This document shows, one piece after another, positions 34,010 to 43,653 of a DNA stretch of 64,000 nt. The translations under genes and the position numbers were made by a program. Below the pieces are notes generated by a model. It did no database searches. It saw only the letters and a list, made by a program, of their open reading frames with translations, and had not been told where the DNA came from. Each line of letters starts with the position of its first letter. Position 1 is the first letter of the stretch. Source of the DNA: Ancylobacter sp. WKF20 (GTDB lineage: Bacteria; Pseudomonadota; Alphaproteobacteria; Rhizobiales; Xanthobacteraceae); NCBI RefSeq assembly GCF_029760895.1, contig NZ_CP121679.1:1178001-1242000 (forward strand), given 5' to 3'.

Positions 34010-36485
34010 TGCTCTCGCCTCCCAGGGCGCACTGTTTCAGGCCAAGGAACATGTCCTCGGTGTGGGTCACATCATCGAGCTGGCGCTGCTCGGGCCCGGC
34101 GGGCTTGCGTTCGGGGCTGAACAGATCGCCATAGAGCCCATCGGCCTGCTGCACCGCTTCCGCACCGGTCGGGTCATCCATCATGACGCGCGGCGGCGGC
34201 GCCTCGTCGGTCGCCAGCGCCATCAGCCCGCGCTGGTCCACCAGCTCCGTCACCTCGCGCACGAAGGCATCCGTGGCGTCGCCGATCCGCGTGCCGCCGG
34301 CGAGCGCCTGCGCCGCCCGGTCCAGCGCGTCGGAAATCGCGCCATGGCGGAAAGCCAGCCGCTCGATCGCGCCAATGGCTTCGCCGGCGGCGTCGATCGC
34401 CTCGCGCGATCCGGCTTCCTCGATCACATTGCCGGCGCCTTCCAGCGTCTGGCGGGCGGCGAGCACGGTGCGGAAGGCGCTCTTTTCCTTGCGCAGGGCG
34501 CCGAGCGCGCGGTCCAGCACGCGGGCGCGTTCCGCCACCAGCGGAATGGAGCGCTCGAAGATGCCGAGCAGCGTCTCCTGCACCTCGCGTCGCGCCGGCG
34601 CCCGCGCCATGTCCGCGACCATGAAGCGGGCGCGGCTCGCGGTCAGATCCTCGGCCTGGGCGAGCAGATCGACAGCGGCGCCATGCAGCCCCTTGTCGGC
34701 CATCAGCTCACCGACCACGGCGGCATGGTTCGGCGCCAGCCGCCCGTTCACCACCATGCCGAACGCCTCGTCCGACAACCGGGCGAGCCCGCGCGCCTGG
34801 CGCATATGTTCCGAGCCCGTGGGCACCGAGCCGTCAAGGATGGTCGGCGCCTCGCGCAGCACGCGGGCCGTGTCCACCACGTCGCCGGAACCTTCCTGCA
34901 GGTTCTTCTTCGCCGCGATTGCGCGGACATCGGCCGGCGTCCAGCCATCGGCCTCCCGGAACACGAAGCCGTTCAGCTCCACCCGCTGTTCGCGCCCTTC
35001 GGCGAGCAGGCGCTTGGCGAGGCCCAGCCGCTGGTGACCGTCCGCGATGACGCGCGACCCATCGGCACGCTCGAATACTACCACCTTGCCGGAGGCGAGA
35101 TTGTCCCAGCGCGTCACGCTGCGCAGTCGCTCGGTCACGCCGCCGGCGTCGCCGCCACCCTTGTACTGGAAGGTTATGGCATCTGTGCCGAGCCGGGCCG
35201 CGTCGACCGTCTCGAAGGTAACCGGCTTCTTGAGGTAGTCGAAGCGCTGGCCCGGCGCGGCATCCGGCAGCGGCGGGGCGTCCTCGCGGCGTGCCGGCAC
35301 CGGGTCGAAGGGCAGCGCCGGCATCTCGTCATCCGGCGCCTCGGCGAAGCGCACCGCCTGGGCGAGATTGCGGGCATGGTCGCCCTCGGGCACATCCTCG
35401 GGCCGCAGGCTCCGCAACAGCCTGTCCGCTTCCAGCGCCTCGGCGGCGGCGAGCGCGGCCGGGTCCAGCGCATCGCCGCCCTCGCGCGCGGCACGGATCA
35501 TCGCGTCTTCATCGCCATCCAGCGCGGCGCGGATGGTGGGCGCCGCTTCAGGCGGGCGCACAGACTCACCAGCGCTTTTGGCTGGCAGGGTAGCCGGAGC
35601 CTCCGTCGTCGCCGCCAGCGGCGCGCCCTGCGGCGCGGCGGCGCCCTCCGAACCCCGGAGAGACCGGACAACGCCCGGCGCTTCCAGCGCGCCCCGGATC
35701 GCCCCGCCGAACAGCGCGGCACCGCCAATATTGGCGGCGGCTTCACCTAAGCCCGCATCGAGCCCCAGCTCGCGGCGCCATGCCATGATCGCCGGCTGCA
35801 GCGCGGCCTCGCCGGCTGCATTCACCACGGCGTCGCCAAGGATATTGCGCAGCACCAGCCAGCCACCGGTGCGCGCGAAGCCGATCGGGCCCGTGGCCGC
35901 GGCGATGCCCAGATTGAGCGGGTCGCGGAAAGAGCCGGCGACGCCGCCGGCGAGCCCGGCGAGAAAGCGGGTATAGGGCCGGCCCGGGGCGGCCGTGGCG
36001 GCACGGTTGGCGGCATCGCGGCCGAGCGCGCGGGCATCCTCCATCAGCGGCTGGTCGGCGGCGATGGCGGCGCGCTTCGCCCGCTCGGTGTCCGGCAGGC
36101 CATCGGCAAGCTCGCGCAGCCGTGCGGCGAAATCGCTTTCGGCCTTGCCCACCAGCGCCTCGCGCGCCGCCGCCGGCCCGCTGTCGGCGGGCAAGCCAAG
36201 GGCGCGCGCCTGGTCGATCCACTGGCCGGGTGGTGTCGCCAGCCGCACAGGATTGTCGAGCCGCACGCCGGTCGCCTTGTGCACGGCGTCGATCCGCCGG
36301 TCATAGGCTTCCTCGATGGCGTTGGCACGGCCCACCGTGTTGTCGACATAGAGGGCAAGATCCCGGCTGGCCGAATAGGCCTCGGCGGCGGCATCGAGCA
36401 GCGGCGCTGGCGGCGTCGGGCGGGTGTAGCGCTGCGCCTCGGGAATGAGGGGCGCCGGCGCGTCATCCTCGAAAAAATAGCTCAC
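34002..36485 (-). CDS. Large internal virion protein with DdrB/ParB-like domain (827 aa)
   Basis: An 827-residue virion-type protein. At about residues 440-500 it contains a ParB/sulfiredoxin-like fold segment: RWDNLASGKVVVFERADGS followed by VIADGHQRLGLAKRLLAEG (D-G-H-x-R), then further helices. Phage relatives of this domain (ddrB-ParB) occur in P1 DdrB and in large polyvalent proteins delivered with the DNA. The N-terminal 250 residues are helical with AAAG-rich hydrophobic stretches, the C-terminal part strongly helical. The gene lies between two other ejection-protein genes, so delivery into the cell at infection is likely. Confidence 0.65.
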   Translation of the reverse strand: MSYFFEDDAPAPLIPEAQRYTRPTPPAPLLDAAAEAYSASRDLALYVDNTVGRANAIEEAYDRRIDAVHKATGVRLDNPVRLATPPGQWIDQARALGLPADSGPAAAREALVGKAESDFAARLRELADGLPDTERAKRAAIAADQPLMEDARALGRDAANRAATAAPGRPYTRFLAGLAGGVAGSFRDPLNLGIAAATGPIGFARTGGWLVLRNILGDAVVNAAGEAALQPAIMAWRRELGLDAGLGEAAANIGGAALFGGAIRGALEAPGVVRSLRGSEGAAAPQGAPLAATTEAPATLPAKSAGESVRPPEAAPTIRAALDGDEDAMIRAAREGGDALDPAALAAAEALEADRLLRSLRPEDVPEGDHARNLAQAVRFAEAPDDEMPALPFDPVPARREDAPPLPDAAPGQRFDYLKKPVTFETVDAARLGTDAITFQYKGGGDAGGVTERLRSVTRWDNLASGKVVVFERADGSRVIADGHQRLGLAKRLLAEGREQRVELNGFVFREADGWTPADVRAIAAKKNLQEGSGDVVDTARVLREAPTILDGSVPTGSEHMRQARGLARLSDEAFGMVVNGRLAPNHAAVVGELMADKGLHGAAVDLLAQAEDLTASRARFMVADMARAPARREVQETLLGIFERSIPLVAERARVLDRALGALRKEKSAFRTVLAARQTLEGAGNVIEEAGSREAIDAAGEAIGAIERLAFRHGAISDALDRAAQALAGGTRIGDATDAFVREVTELVDQRGLMALATDEAPPPRVMMDDPTGAEAVQQADGLYGDLFSPERKPAGPEQRQLDDVTHTEDMFLGLKQCALGGESNG

Positions 36486-38629
36486 TTGTAAGCCCCCGGC
36501 ACACGGCTGCGCAGCGCCGGTTCCAACGCGTTGAGATCCAGCGTCCAGGCGCGGCCATCGGGCCCGGTGACGAACTGCGGATCCTCGCTCTCGGGGTCGC
36601 CAAGGGCGACGCGGTAGCGGCCGGGGCCGATGGCGAGCAGACGGGCGCCGGACAGCTCGCGTGCGGTGACGATGCCGCCCGGCAGATCCTCGTCACGAAT
36701 GGCGCCGATCACATCGGAGAAGCGGTCGGCCCGCACATCGGGCGGCACCACCACGGGCGTGCCGCGCGAGAACCAGCCGCCGCCATGGGTGCCGACACCG
36801 CCGAACTGGGTGCCGGCCCGGTCGAAGGTGGCGCCGGCGGCTTCCTGCAGCGTGCGCTCATAGGCCGCCTTGCTGTCGTCATCACCGAGCGATGGCGACA
36901 GGCCACGACGGTAGGCGCGGGCTTCAAAAGCCGTCTTGGCCGTCGTCTCGGCCGCGCGCAGCGCCTCCGGTGCGGCGGCGAAAGCCGGGCCCAGCACCTC
37001 CGCCGCCATGTCGCGGAAGGGCTGCGGCTTCCAGGCGGGCGGCTTGAAATTGGGGTCGCGCCGCATGGCGATGGCTTCGGCCACGTCGGCCGCGAACTCC
37101 GGCGAGCCGCCCGTGAGCGCCAGCCCGCCGACATGGGCAAGCACCGGCGCGGATTTCGACACCTCGCGCAGCACGGCCGGGGCACGGGCGCCAAAGCCGG
37201 CCGTGATCGCGTTCACGCTGGCGAGCATGGTCTCGCCGCCCTGCTCGATGGCGCGGGCGAGCTGCGCGCGCTCCTGCGGACGCAGATACACCGGCGCCGT
37301 GCCGTAATGCGTCGCCACGGCCTCGGCCGCGTCGCCACGGGCGGAGAGCGTCGCCGGGTCGGCGAAGTCGATGGCCGGCACACGGGAAATGCCGGCGCGC
37401 TCTGCCCAGCCGAGCGGATCCTCGCGCAGCTGCGTCGCCTGCGTCTTGAGGAACGCATCGGCGCGGCGGTTGCGCTCGGCGGTCACCGCCGTGGCGCCGG
37501 TCTCGCCGGTTTTGGCCTTCATGGCGGAAATCGCCGCCTCAGCCTCGGCCGGCGAGCGGCTGGCAAGGGTGTGGAAAAATTCCGCCTCGGTGCGCAGCTG
37601 CTTCACCGTGTCCTCGCCGCCGGGCACGGCGGCAGCGGCGGTCTCGATCGTCGCCCACTGGTCGGGGGCGATGCCATAGCCCTCGCTGGCAAGGCGCAGA
37701 ATGTTGCTTGCCTGCGTCTTCATCATGTTCTGGCTTTTGGTCACCGCCACCTGGTCGGCGCTCATCTGCCGCTCGAAAGAGCCGGCGAGCTTCTGGAAGC
37801 CGTCCAGGTCGAACTTGCCGGCGAGCCCCTTGCCGGCCTTGAAGTCCTCGGTGATGCGGTCGATGAAGCCCTTGCGCTCGCTGGCCGGCAGGCGGTCGAA
37901 CTCGCCTTTCAGGTGCGCCTCGGCGCGGTCGGCGTCGATGGAAGCGGTCAGCCGCGCGGCCGATCCGGGCGCGATGGCGCCGGAGGCCTCGGCCCGCTTC
38001 ACGATGCCGCTCACCTTCGCGGCTTCTTCCTCGGTCGCCGCCAGCCCCTCGGGGTCGGTGCCCAGCGCATAGGCCTGTTGTTCGAGGTTGCGCCGGCTGG
38101 CGTTCACCGCCTCGGTGGCGGCGGCGGCCTGCGCCTGCTCGGCCCGTGTCTTCGCGGCCCGCTCGGCCGCGCGCACATGGCCCAGCGACACCCGGTCGAA
38201 GGAGCGGGTGAACGCCGCCTGCAGGCGCGGATCGCCGATCACGTCATTGGCGAGCATGGTCTCGCGCAGCGCCGCCAGGCTGGTCTGCAGCCCGGCGGGG
38301 TCCGCCTCATGCTTCCGCGCTAGCGCGTCCGCCTCGGTGTAGAGCCGCGTGTCGAGCTGGTCGGCATAGGTCGAAATCGCCGCGCGGTCGAAGCTCTCGC
38401 CATAGATCGAGCCGCTGTTGCGCAGGGCAGGCTTGCCCTCAAGCGCGGCCTGCGTCCCGGCGATTTCGCCCTCGCGCGCGGCGGCGCGGTCGGCCGTGCG
38501 ACCCAGCCGGTTCGCCGTCGCGCTTAGCGCCTCGGCTTCCGCCGCGACCATGCCGGACGTGCCGCCCACCGAAGTGCCGAGGTTTGCCAGCGCCTGAAAC
38601 TGCTGGATACGAAGGGGACCGCGCGCCAT
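36482..38629 (-). CDS. Internal virion protein (715 aa)
   Basis: A 715-residue protein, mostly helical with many alanine and charged residues (RNLEQQAYALGTDPEGLAATEEEAAKV), starting ARGPLRIQQFQALANLGTSVGG. Position (after the gp14-like gene and before two larger ejection proteins) and composition match the T7 gp15 place in the internal core. The last 100 residues (VVVPPDVRADRFSDVIGAIRDEDLPG ... ATG/DNALEP) look like a separate small domain. ATGA overlaps bind it to both neighbours. No enzyme motif seen. Confidence 0.65.
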   Translation of the reverse strand: MARGPLRIQQFQALANLGTSVGGTSGMVAAEAEALSATANRLGRTADRAAAREGEIAGTQAALEGKPALRNSGSIYGESFDRAAISTYADQLDTRLYTEADALARKHEADPAGLQTSLAALRETMLANDVIGDPRLQAAFTRSFDRVSLGHVRAAERAAKTRAEQAQAAAATEAVNASRRNLEQQAYALGTDPEGLAATEEEAAKVSGIVKRAEASGAIAPGSAARLTASIDADRAEAHLKGEFDRLPASERKGFIDRITEDFKAGKGLAGKFDLDGFQKLAGSFERQMSADQVAVTKSQNMMKTQASNILRLASEGYGIAPDQWATIETAAAAVPGGEDTVKQLRTEAEFFHTLASRSPAEAEAAISAMKAKTGETGATAVTAERNRRADAFLKTQATQLREDPLGWAERAGISRVPAIDFADPATLSARGDAAEAVATHYGTAPVYLRPQERAQLARAIEQGGETMLASVNAITAGFGARAPAVLREVSKSAPVLAHVGGLALTGGSPEFAADVAEAIAMRRDPNFKPPAWKPQPFRDMAAEVLGPAFAAAPEALRAAETTAKTAFEARAYRRGLSPSLGDDDSKAAYERTLQEAAGATFDRAGTQFGGVGTHGGGWFSRGTPVVVPPDVRADRFSDVIGAIRDEDLPGGIVTARELSGARLLAIGPGRYRVALGDPESEDPQFVTGPDGRAWTLDLNALEPALRSRVPGAYK

Positions 38630-39216
38630 CAGCCATACCTCTCGGCGAGACCGAGCCCGCCCTCGGCGAGCCCCAGAAATCCCTGCAGCCGCCCGCTGGA
38701 TCGCGCGCGGCGCGACATGCGGCGGTAATTCATCGTGCGGGCGTCCTCCTGCTGGCGGTCGATCTGGCTTTCCATCAGCACATCGTCGAGCACGCGGGAG
38801 CGGGCATCGGCCGCCTGCCCATAGCCGAGGTCGATACCAGCGGCGGCGGCGGCCACGTCATTGCCGCCGATCAGGTCAATGGCCTCGCGCGACATCTGCC
38901 GGCGCCGCTGGGCGCCCTGCGCGCGATCGTCCAGCGCCTTGGTCTCGACCTCCGCCGCCTTGTCCTCGCCGGCGGCCACGTTCCGCATGGCGGAAAGCAC
39001 CGTCGTGGTGCCGGAGAGCACCGAGGCGGCGGAGCCGACAGGCGCGAACAGCGAGGTGAGGGACGCCGGAATGCCAGCCGCCGCGGCAAGGCCGGAGGCC
39101 GGGGCGCCGGCGAGAAAGGTGGGCACGGCGAGCGCACCGGCACCGCCGACGACGGGCACCGCCGCCGCGCTGCCGCCCAGAAGGCCGCTGAAAGCCGAGA
39201 GCGCGAGCTGCATCAC
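38629..39216 (-). CDS. Internal virion protein, T7 gp14-like (195 aa)
   Basis: A 195-residue protein. The first 70 residues are hydrophobic, rich in Gly/Ala/Ser/Pro (GLLGGSAAAVPVVGGAGALAVPTFLAG), the second half is helical and charged (AQRRRQMSREAIDLIGG, RSRVLDDVLMESQIDRQQEDARTMNYRR). This is the layout of the small ejection protein gp14 of T7-like phages, which forms a pore in the outer membrane. It follows tail tubular protein B, as in T7-like genomes. Confidence 0.7.
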   Translation of the reverse strand: MMQLALSAFSGLLGGSAAAVPVVGGAGALAVPTFLAGAPASGLAAAAGIPASLTSLFAPVGSAASVLSGTTTVLSAMRNVAAGEDKAAEVETKALDDRAQGAQRRRQMSREAIDLIGGNDVAAAAAGIDLGYGQAADARSRVLDDVLMESQIDRQQEDARTMNYRRMSRRARSSGRLQGFLGLAEGGLGLAERYG

Positions 39217-41672
39217 ATATCCCCTTCGCCCGTGATCGCCCGCAGCGTGATCCGCCCGGGCCGAAGCTGCGTCACCACGATGGACGGCCGCTCAGCGCTG
39301 CCCTGAATGCCGTCGCGCTGGCGAAGGCCCGTGTAGCCGCCCGCCAGCTCTTGCGCCGGGGCCGCCGTTCCGAAATCGAGCAGCGGCACATCCTCGGCCG
39401 GCTGGCCGTTGGCGCCGATCGCGACCGACGTGGTGTCGGCGAGCGAGACACGCACCGTGGCAAAGCCGATATTGGATTGGGTCACGATGTCCGGCCCGAT
39501 CTCGCGCGTCGGCGGCAGGGTCTCGGCAAGGAAGGGCGTCCACCGGCCCACCGTCACGCTGCTGGCGATCACCGGCAGGGTGATGCTGCCGGCGCTCACC
39601 GTGAACGGGCCGAACACATTGCCGTCCGCGATCGCCCACACCGAGGCGCCCTCATGGTCGGCAAGGCCCGTCACCGTGGCGCTGGCGGGGGACAGCGTTT
39701 TCGTCACCGCCTGGTCGAGCAGCAGCCCGTCCTCGAAGCGCTCCACGAACTGCACCGTCTCGCCATTCACCTGCCGGTCGACCAGCGCCGTCATGCGGTT
39801 GGCGGCATTGACGCAGATCGAGCGGAACAGGCCGTCCGTGGTCACGCGGGAAAAGGCGGTCACGTCCTGCGCCCGCAGCAGCGTCACCAGCCGGAGCGCG
39901 CCATCCTTCTGCAGCACCGCCAGCACATTCGCGTCATTGCGCGAGGTGCTGCGCCGCAAGGCGAGGTCCGCCACATCCGTCACCAGGTGCGAGGCGAGCA
40001 GCGACAGCCGCGTGGTGACGAAGGTCTGATCCGTCTCGTTGTAGCGAAATTCGCAGATGACCGAGCCTTCCCGGTCGGCGAACACGGCGGCGCCCTCATT
40101 TTCCACCACCGGCACGCCGGGCGCGCAGCCATGGGACGAGGCCTTCACCGGGTTCAGCACCTGCTGCTTGTCGATGGTGCTGTTGGTGAGCCAGTACTCG
40201 CTGCGGCTGGTGAAGATCAGCAGCGAGCGCGCGACGATGAAATCCTCGATCAGCTCGTCTTCATCCGTGTCCATCGGCGCGACGAAGCCGCCGGTGGAAG
40301 CGGAAATCTCGCTGTTGAAATTGGAGAAGTCGCCGGACATGGAGACGAGGATCGACGCCGGCACCAGGCGCGCGCCGCCCATCATCAGCCGCTGCTGGTA
40401 GAAGATGCCCGCACGCGGCCAGCCGCGCCCGGCGGAAATGATCGATTCGCCGCCCAGCGTGCCCTTCTGCAGGCGGCGATAGCTCATCGCGGCATCGCCC
40501 CGGTTCAGCACGCGGGTGCTGTTGATGGTGACCGGCCCTTCATTGCCGGCGCCGCTGAAGGTGATGCCCAGCGTGGAACTCACCACAAAGCCGGGGTTGA
40601 TGTTCGGCAGCTTGTCGAGCGCGAACGCCACCTCGGCGGCGGTCAGCGGAATGGTGGTCGCGATCTCGATCGCGTCCGTTTCCTCGCCATCGACCGTCAT
40701 GGTGAAGATGTCGCCGGGGGAGACGTTCACATAGCCGAGCGCCCAGATCGCCGGCACCGCATTGCCATAGGTGGTGTCGCCGAAATCATAGTTGGGAATG
40801 TTGGAGAGCGGCCACGCGCCGGTCTGCCACTCATAATCCGCGTTCTCGCGAAAGATGCGCCAGGGCTGCAGCGTGCCGTCCGAAAACAGGATGGCCGTAT
40901 TCAGCCGCTGCCGCCAACGGCCGATCTGCACCGCGCTATGCGGCAGGGCGAAGCCGGTGAGCCAGCCGCCCTCGGCGGAGTACACATCGCCATGGCCCGC
41001 CATCAGCACGATGTCATAGGCCGCCTCGCGCGAGAAGGCGAAGGGCCGCACCTTGGCGGCGGTCACGCTGGTGCCCTCACGCCAGAACCGCACCTCGCCG
41101 ATATTGATCGCCGCCGGCGCGGAAAGCGCGCGCACGGAAATGCGCCACTGGCTGGCCGTCACCGGCTGGGCGGGCGGGGCGCAGAAGCGCCGGCTGCGTC
41201 CGCTGCCGATCAGGTTGCGGGTGAGGTTCAGCTCGATCCAGGCGCCGGCACCGTTCTGGTACTCGACGAGGATGCGTCCCGTGCCGGCCGAGGCGAAATA
41301 GTTGTTCACGTCCACGGCGCTCACCGCCTGCGGCGTAGCAAAGCCGATGGTCATCACCACATGCGGCCCGCCGGAGAGCGAGACGGTGGTGAGGAACGTG
41401 CCGGTGTTGCCGTCCAGCGCGTAGCCCGGCGTGCCGCCATTCGGCGCGGTGAAGGTCGGGCCGGCGAGGCTGATGGCTTCCAGCGTGCGCCGGCGGCGCG
41501 AGAGCTGGCGGGTGTAAGGGCGCAGCGTGGCCGGCCCCTGCGGATAGACGGTGATGTTTTCCGCCCGCGTGAGGCCGCTGCGGTAGTATTTCAGGTTGGT
41601 GCGCTCGGCGAGCATGTCGCCCAGCTCGCCGCTGGCGAAACTCGACTGCTGGCGTCCCGGCTGGCCCGCCAT
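39213..41672 (-). CDS. Tail tubular protein B (T7 gp12-like nozzle)
   Basis: An 819-residue structural protein. It begins QQSSFASGELGDMLAERTNLKYYRSGLTRAENITVYPQGPATLRP, which is the N-terminal signature of podovirus nozzle proteins (S-F-x-x-G-E-[LI]-x-P/D-...-R-x-D-...-Y-x-x-G-x-x-x-x-x-N). The body is beta-rich. It follows tail tubular protein A and precedes the gp14-like gene, the standard order. Its function is to close the tail tube and support the spikes. Confidence 0.88.
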   Translation of the reverse strand: MAGQPGRQQSSFASGELGDMLAERTNLKYYRSGLTRAENITVYPQGPATLRPYTRQLSRRRRTLEAISLAGPTFTAPNGGTPGYALDGNTGTFLTTVSLSGGPHVVMTIGFATPQAVSAVDVNNYFASAGTGRILVEYQNGAGAWIELNLTRNLIGSGRSRRFCAPPAQPVTASQWRISVRALSAPAAINIGEVRFWREGTSVTAAKVRPFAFSREAAYDIVLMAGHGDVYSAEGGWLTGFALPHSAVQIGRWRQRLNTAILFSDGTLQPWRIFRENADYEWQTGAWPLSNIPNYDFGDTTYGNAVPAIWALGYVNVSPGDIFTMTVDGEETDAIEIATTIPLTAAEVAFALDKLPNINPGFVVSSTLGITFSGAGNEGPVTINSTRVLNRGDAAMSYRRLQKGTLGGESIISAGRGWPRAGIFYQQRLMMGGARLVPASILVSMSGDFSNFNSEISASTGGFVAPMDTDEDELIEDFIVARSLLIFTSRSEYWLTNSTIDKQQVLNPVKASSHGCAPGVPVVENEGAAVFADREGSVICEFRYNETDQTFVTTRLSLLASHLVTDVADLALRRSTSRNDANVLAVLQKDGALRLVTLLRAQDVTAFSRVTTDGLFRSICVNAANRMTALVDRQVNGETVQFVERFEDGLLLDQAVTKTLSPASATVTGLADHEGASVWAIADGNVFGPFTVSAGSITLPVIASSVTVGRWTPFLAETLPPTREIGPDIVTQSNIGFATVRVSLADTTSVAIGANGQPAEDVPLLDFGTAAPAQELAGGYTGLRQRDGIQGSAERPSIVVTQLRPGRITLRAITGEGDM

Positions 41673-41673
41673 G

Positions 41674-42294
41674 TCAGGACACCCACGCCGTGGTCAGCGG
41701 ATCCCACGCCTGCACCGGGTTGGTCATCGAGGGCGTCGACTGCGCGTCATCGAGAATGGCGGCGAGCATCTTGCCGCCGCGCTGGTTCATCGACGGGGAG
41801 CCGAAGGCCTCAAGCGAGAGGTCGGCCGCCAGCGCCCGGTTGCGCTTGAGCGACAGCGCGAAATTGGCGGCGAGCGCGACGGTGAAGGCCTCGCGAAACG
41901 GCCCGCTCCACAGGCGTGGCGGTGCCTTCACGCGGATGCGGGCGAACAGCGGCTCGTCATCGGCGTGCACCTGGTCGCCTTCCAGCAGGAAGGCGGCATA
42001 GAGCGCGGTGGGGTTCTTGATGTCGGCGATGATGGCGCGCGGGTTGCCCACGCGGTCGCCCGGCAGCGCGAAGACGTATTTGTAACCGGTCAGCGGCACC
42101 ACGTCCGAAAGGCGCGAGAGCTGCCGGGTCGACAGGCTCCACGAAAACCAGTGAATGCCGAGCATGTGGCCCAGCAGCCGGTCATAGGCGAGCTTCATGG
42201 CGCCGGCGGTGCTGGAATTGTCGTCGAGGTTGCCGATCGGGTTGGCCCCGGCGAGGGCGGCGGCTTCGTTGACGATATCGACGGGTTCGAGCAT
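41674..42294 (-). CDS. Tail tubular protein A (T7 gp11-like adaptor)
   Basis: A 206-residue protein starting MLEPVDIVNEAAALAGANPIGNLDDNSSTAGAM. This matches T7-type adaptor proteins: an N-terminal helix pair with a LIGxxPI-like turn, then W-S-x-S/A-T-R-Q-x-L and YKYVFALPGDRVGNPRAI (F-x-LP-x-D). The protein forms the ring between portal and nozzle. The gene is separated from the nozzle gene by one base, and from the upstream capsid cluster by a strong terminator. Confidence 0.85.
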   Translation of the reverse strand: MLEPVDIVNEAAALAGANPIGNLDDNSSTAGAMKLAYDRLLGHMLGIHWFSWSLSTRQLSRLSDVVPLTGYKYVFALPGDRVGNPRAIIADIKNPTALYAAFLLEGDQVHADDEPLFARIRVKAPPRLWSGPFREAFTVALAANFALSLKRNRALAADLSLEAFGSPSMNQRGGKMLAAILDDAQSTPSMTNPVQAWDPLTTAWVS

Positions 42295-42331
42295 CGCGGC
42301 CTCGGGGCAGGGGCGGGAAGGCGGACGGGGG

Positions 42332-42362
42332 AAAAAGCCCCGGCGCTGGTTCGGCGCCGGGG
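42332..42362 (-). terminator. Rho-independent terminator between head and tail genes
   Basis: On the minus strand a GC-rich stem of about 9 bp (CCCCGGCGC/GCGCCGGGG, short loop) is followed by CTTTTTC. It lies in the 123-base gap between the 92-residue gene and tail tubular protein A, and should reduce read-through from the abundant capsid transcript into the tail genes, as T-phi does in T7. Confidence 0.8.
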
Positions 42363-42417
42363 AGTTGGCCCAGGAGATGATCCACCAGAGGATCGCCCCG
42401 GAAGGGGGCGAACGGGG

Positions 42418-42696
42418 TCAGCTGTTGGCGATCTGCGTCACCGTCACATTGCCGCTCGCCGGCACGGTCGCGAACATGAGCGAGCGGAAGAAGGGCGTGC
42501 CGTCGAGGTCGCCGGAGATGTGGACGATATCGCCGACACCGATATGGGCGCGGGCGCCGTTCCAGTAGCCGGTGGTGTTCACCGTCGACCAGTCGTCATT
42601 GGTGGCGTAGTGCCAGAGGCGGCAGGAGCGGGCGCCAGCAGCCTTGATGGAGGCGCCAGCGCGATAGGCCTTGAGGCTGGCCAGTTCGAGAGCCAT
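42418..42696 (-). CDS. Small hypothetical virion protein downstream of capsid (92 aa)
   Basis: A 92-residue protein starting ALELASLKAYRAGASIKAAGARSCRLWHY. The second half is a beta-rich segment (GARAHIGVGDIVHISGDLDGTP, ASGNVTVTQIANS). Its place directly after the capsid gene and before the head-tail terminator suggests a capsid decoration or head fibre component; no family is recognised. The last two residue blocks are typical of small beta-sandwich proteins. Confidence 0.6.
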   Translation of the reverse strand: MALELASLKAYRAGASIKAAGARSCRLWHYATNDDWSTVNTTGYWNGARAHIGVGDIVHISGDLDGTPFFRSLMFATVPASGNVTVTQIANS

Positions 42697-42730
42697 GGGG
42701 AATTCCTCGCGTGAAGGGGAAAAGGCAGGG

Positions 42731-42756
42731 GCGCCGCGCCGGGGAGGGCGCGGCGC
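42731..42756 (-). promoter_or_regulatory. Strong GC hairpin between capsid gene and the 92-residue gene
   Basis: A perfect 10-bp stem GCGCCGCGCC/GGCGCGGCGC with a 6-base loop fills the 66-base gap after the capsid stop. It has no T-run, so it may protect or process the capsid mRNA or attenuate read-through; it is not a classic terminator. Confidence 0.5.
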
Positions 42757-42762
42757 GCGGCA

Positions 42763-43653
42763 TCACGAAACGGTCTGGGTGCGCTGGACGGGGCTCTGCG
42801 GCGACGTGTTGGTCGCGTAGTGCAGGCGGTAGATGCCCGAGGCGCCGGGATAGAGCGCGGTGGCGACGGACTGCATGTCGAAGCGGACGGTCCAGCAGCC
42901 CTGCCGGTTGTCCCACTGGATGTTGACCTTGCCTTCATAGTTCGTCGCATAGCCGACGGCGTTGCGATGGAAGATGAAGCCATAGGCTTGGTTCGCAGCC
43001 GGGATCAGCAGTTCCTTCTTCTGGAAGGGCACCCAGTTCACATTGTTCCAGCGCTTGCCGACCGTGCCGGCCGGGAAGCCGAGATTGGCCGCGCCGACCC
43101 ACTCCGCGTTGTTGAACTCCTTGTAGCGGCTCAGGATGTGCCACCAGCGCCAGGAGATGACGGCGGTCACGTTGCCGTCCCAGACCACCTGGTCGTCGTC
43201 GGCCAGCGCCTCGCAGGCGAGGAGAGCATCCTCGAAGCCGAAGTCGCCGCCGGTTCCGAACGTGCGCGAGCCGGCCGCGACCACGGCAGCATTCATGGCG
43301 TTCATGATGAGGCTGTCGGACTTGCGGCCCACTGCCATGCCGCCGGCCTGCTGGGCCGCCTGCCGCTCATTGGCGGTCATCTTGTTGAGATCCTCCTCCT
43401 GGATCTCATACAGCGCGTCATAGTCCTTCAGATCCGCCGAGACGAACCCGTGATCGGGGTTGGCCGGGGGCGTTTCGCCGCCACGGGTCTTTTCCTGCAT
43501 CTCGAAGGTGCCGAAATAGGGAAACTTCACCGTCTTGCCGGTGATGCTGCCCTCGGGCGTCACAGTGGGCTTCAGCTTGAAGCCCTGGGACTGGAAGATG
43601 TGGCGGACGTTGGAACGATATTCTTCAACGAACCAGTTGGGTGCCAGAAGCAT
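42763..43653 (-). CDS. Major capsid protein
   Basis: A 296-residue protein starting MLLAPNWFVEEYRSNVRHIFQSQGF. Features typical of podovirus major capsid proteins of this size: GSITGKTVKFPYFGTFEMQEKTRGGETP near the N-terminus, VSADLKDYDALYEIQEEDLNKM, AVISWRWWHILSRYKEFNNAEWVG and AYGFIFHRNAVGYA, where the last follows the F-x-x-x-AVG pattern seen in T7-like capsids. GAGG nine bases before ATG 43653 selects this start over an ATG five codons upstream. It follows the scaffold gene through a structured leader. Confidence 0.85.
   Translation of the reverse strand: MLLAPNWFVEEYRSNVRHIFQSQGFKLKPTVTPEGSITGKTVKFPYFGTFEMQEKTRGGETPPANPDHGFVSADLKDYDALYEIQEEDLNKMTANERQAAQQAGGMAVGRKSDSLIMNAMNAAVVAAGSRTFGTGGDFGFEDALLACEALADDDQVVWDGNVTAVISWRWWHILSRYKEFNNAEWVGAANLGFPAGTVGKRWNNVNWVPFQKKELLIPAANQAYGFIFHRNAVGYATNYEGKVNIQWDNRQGCWTVRFDMQSVATALYPGASGIYRLHYATNTSPQSPVQRTQTVS

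Noticed and set aside
36785..38323. Long plus-strand frame opposite the 715-residue virion gene
   Set aside because: It lies fully antisense to a gene with strong context, and its His/Gly/Arg-rich translation is the usual shadow of a GC-rich gene on the other strand.
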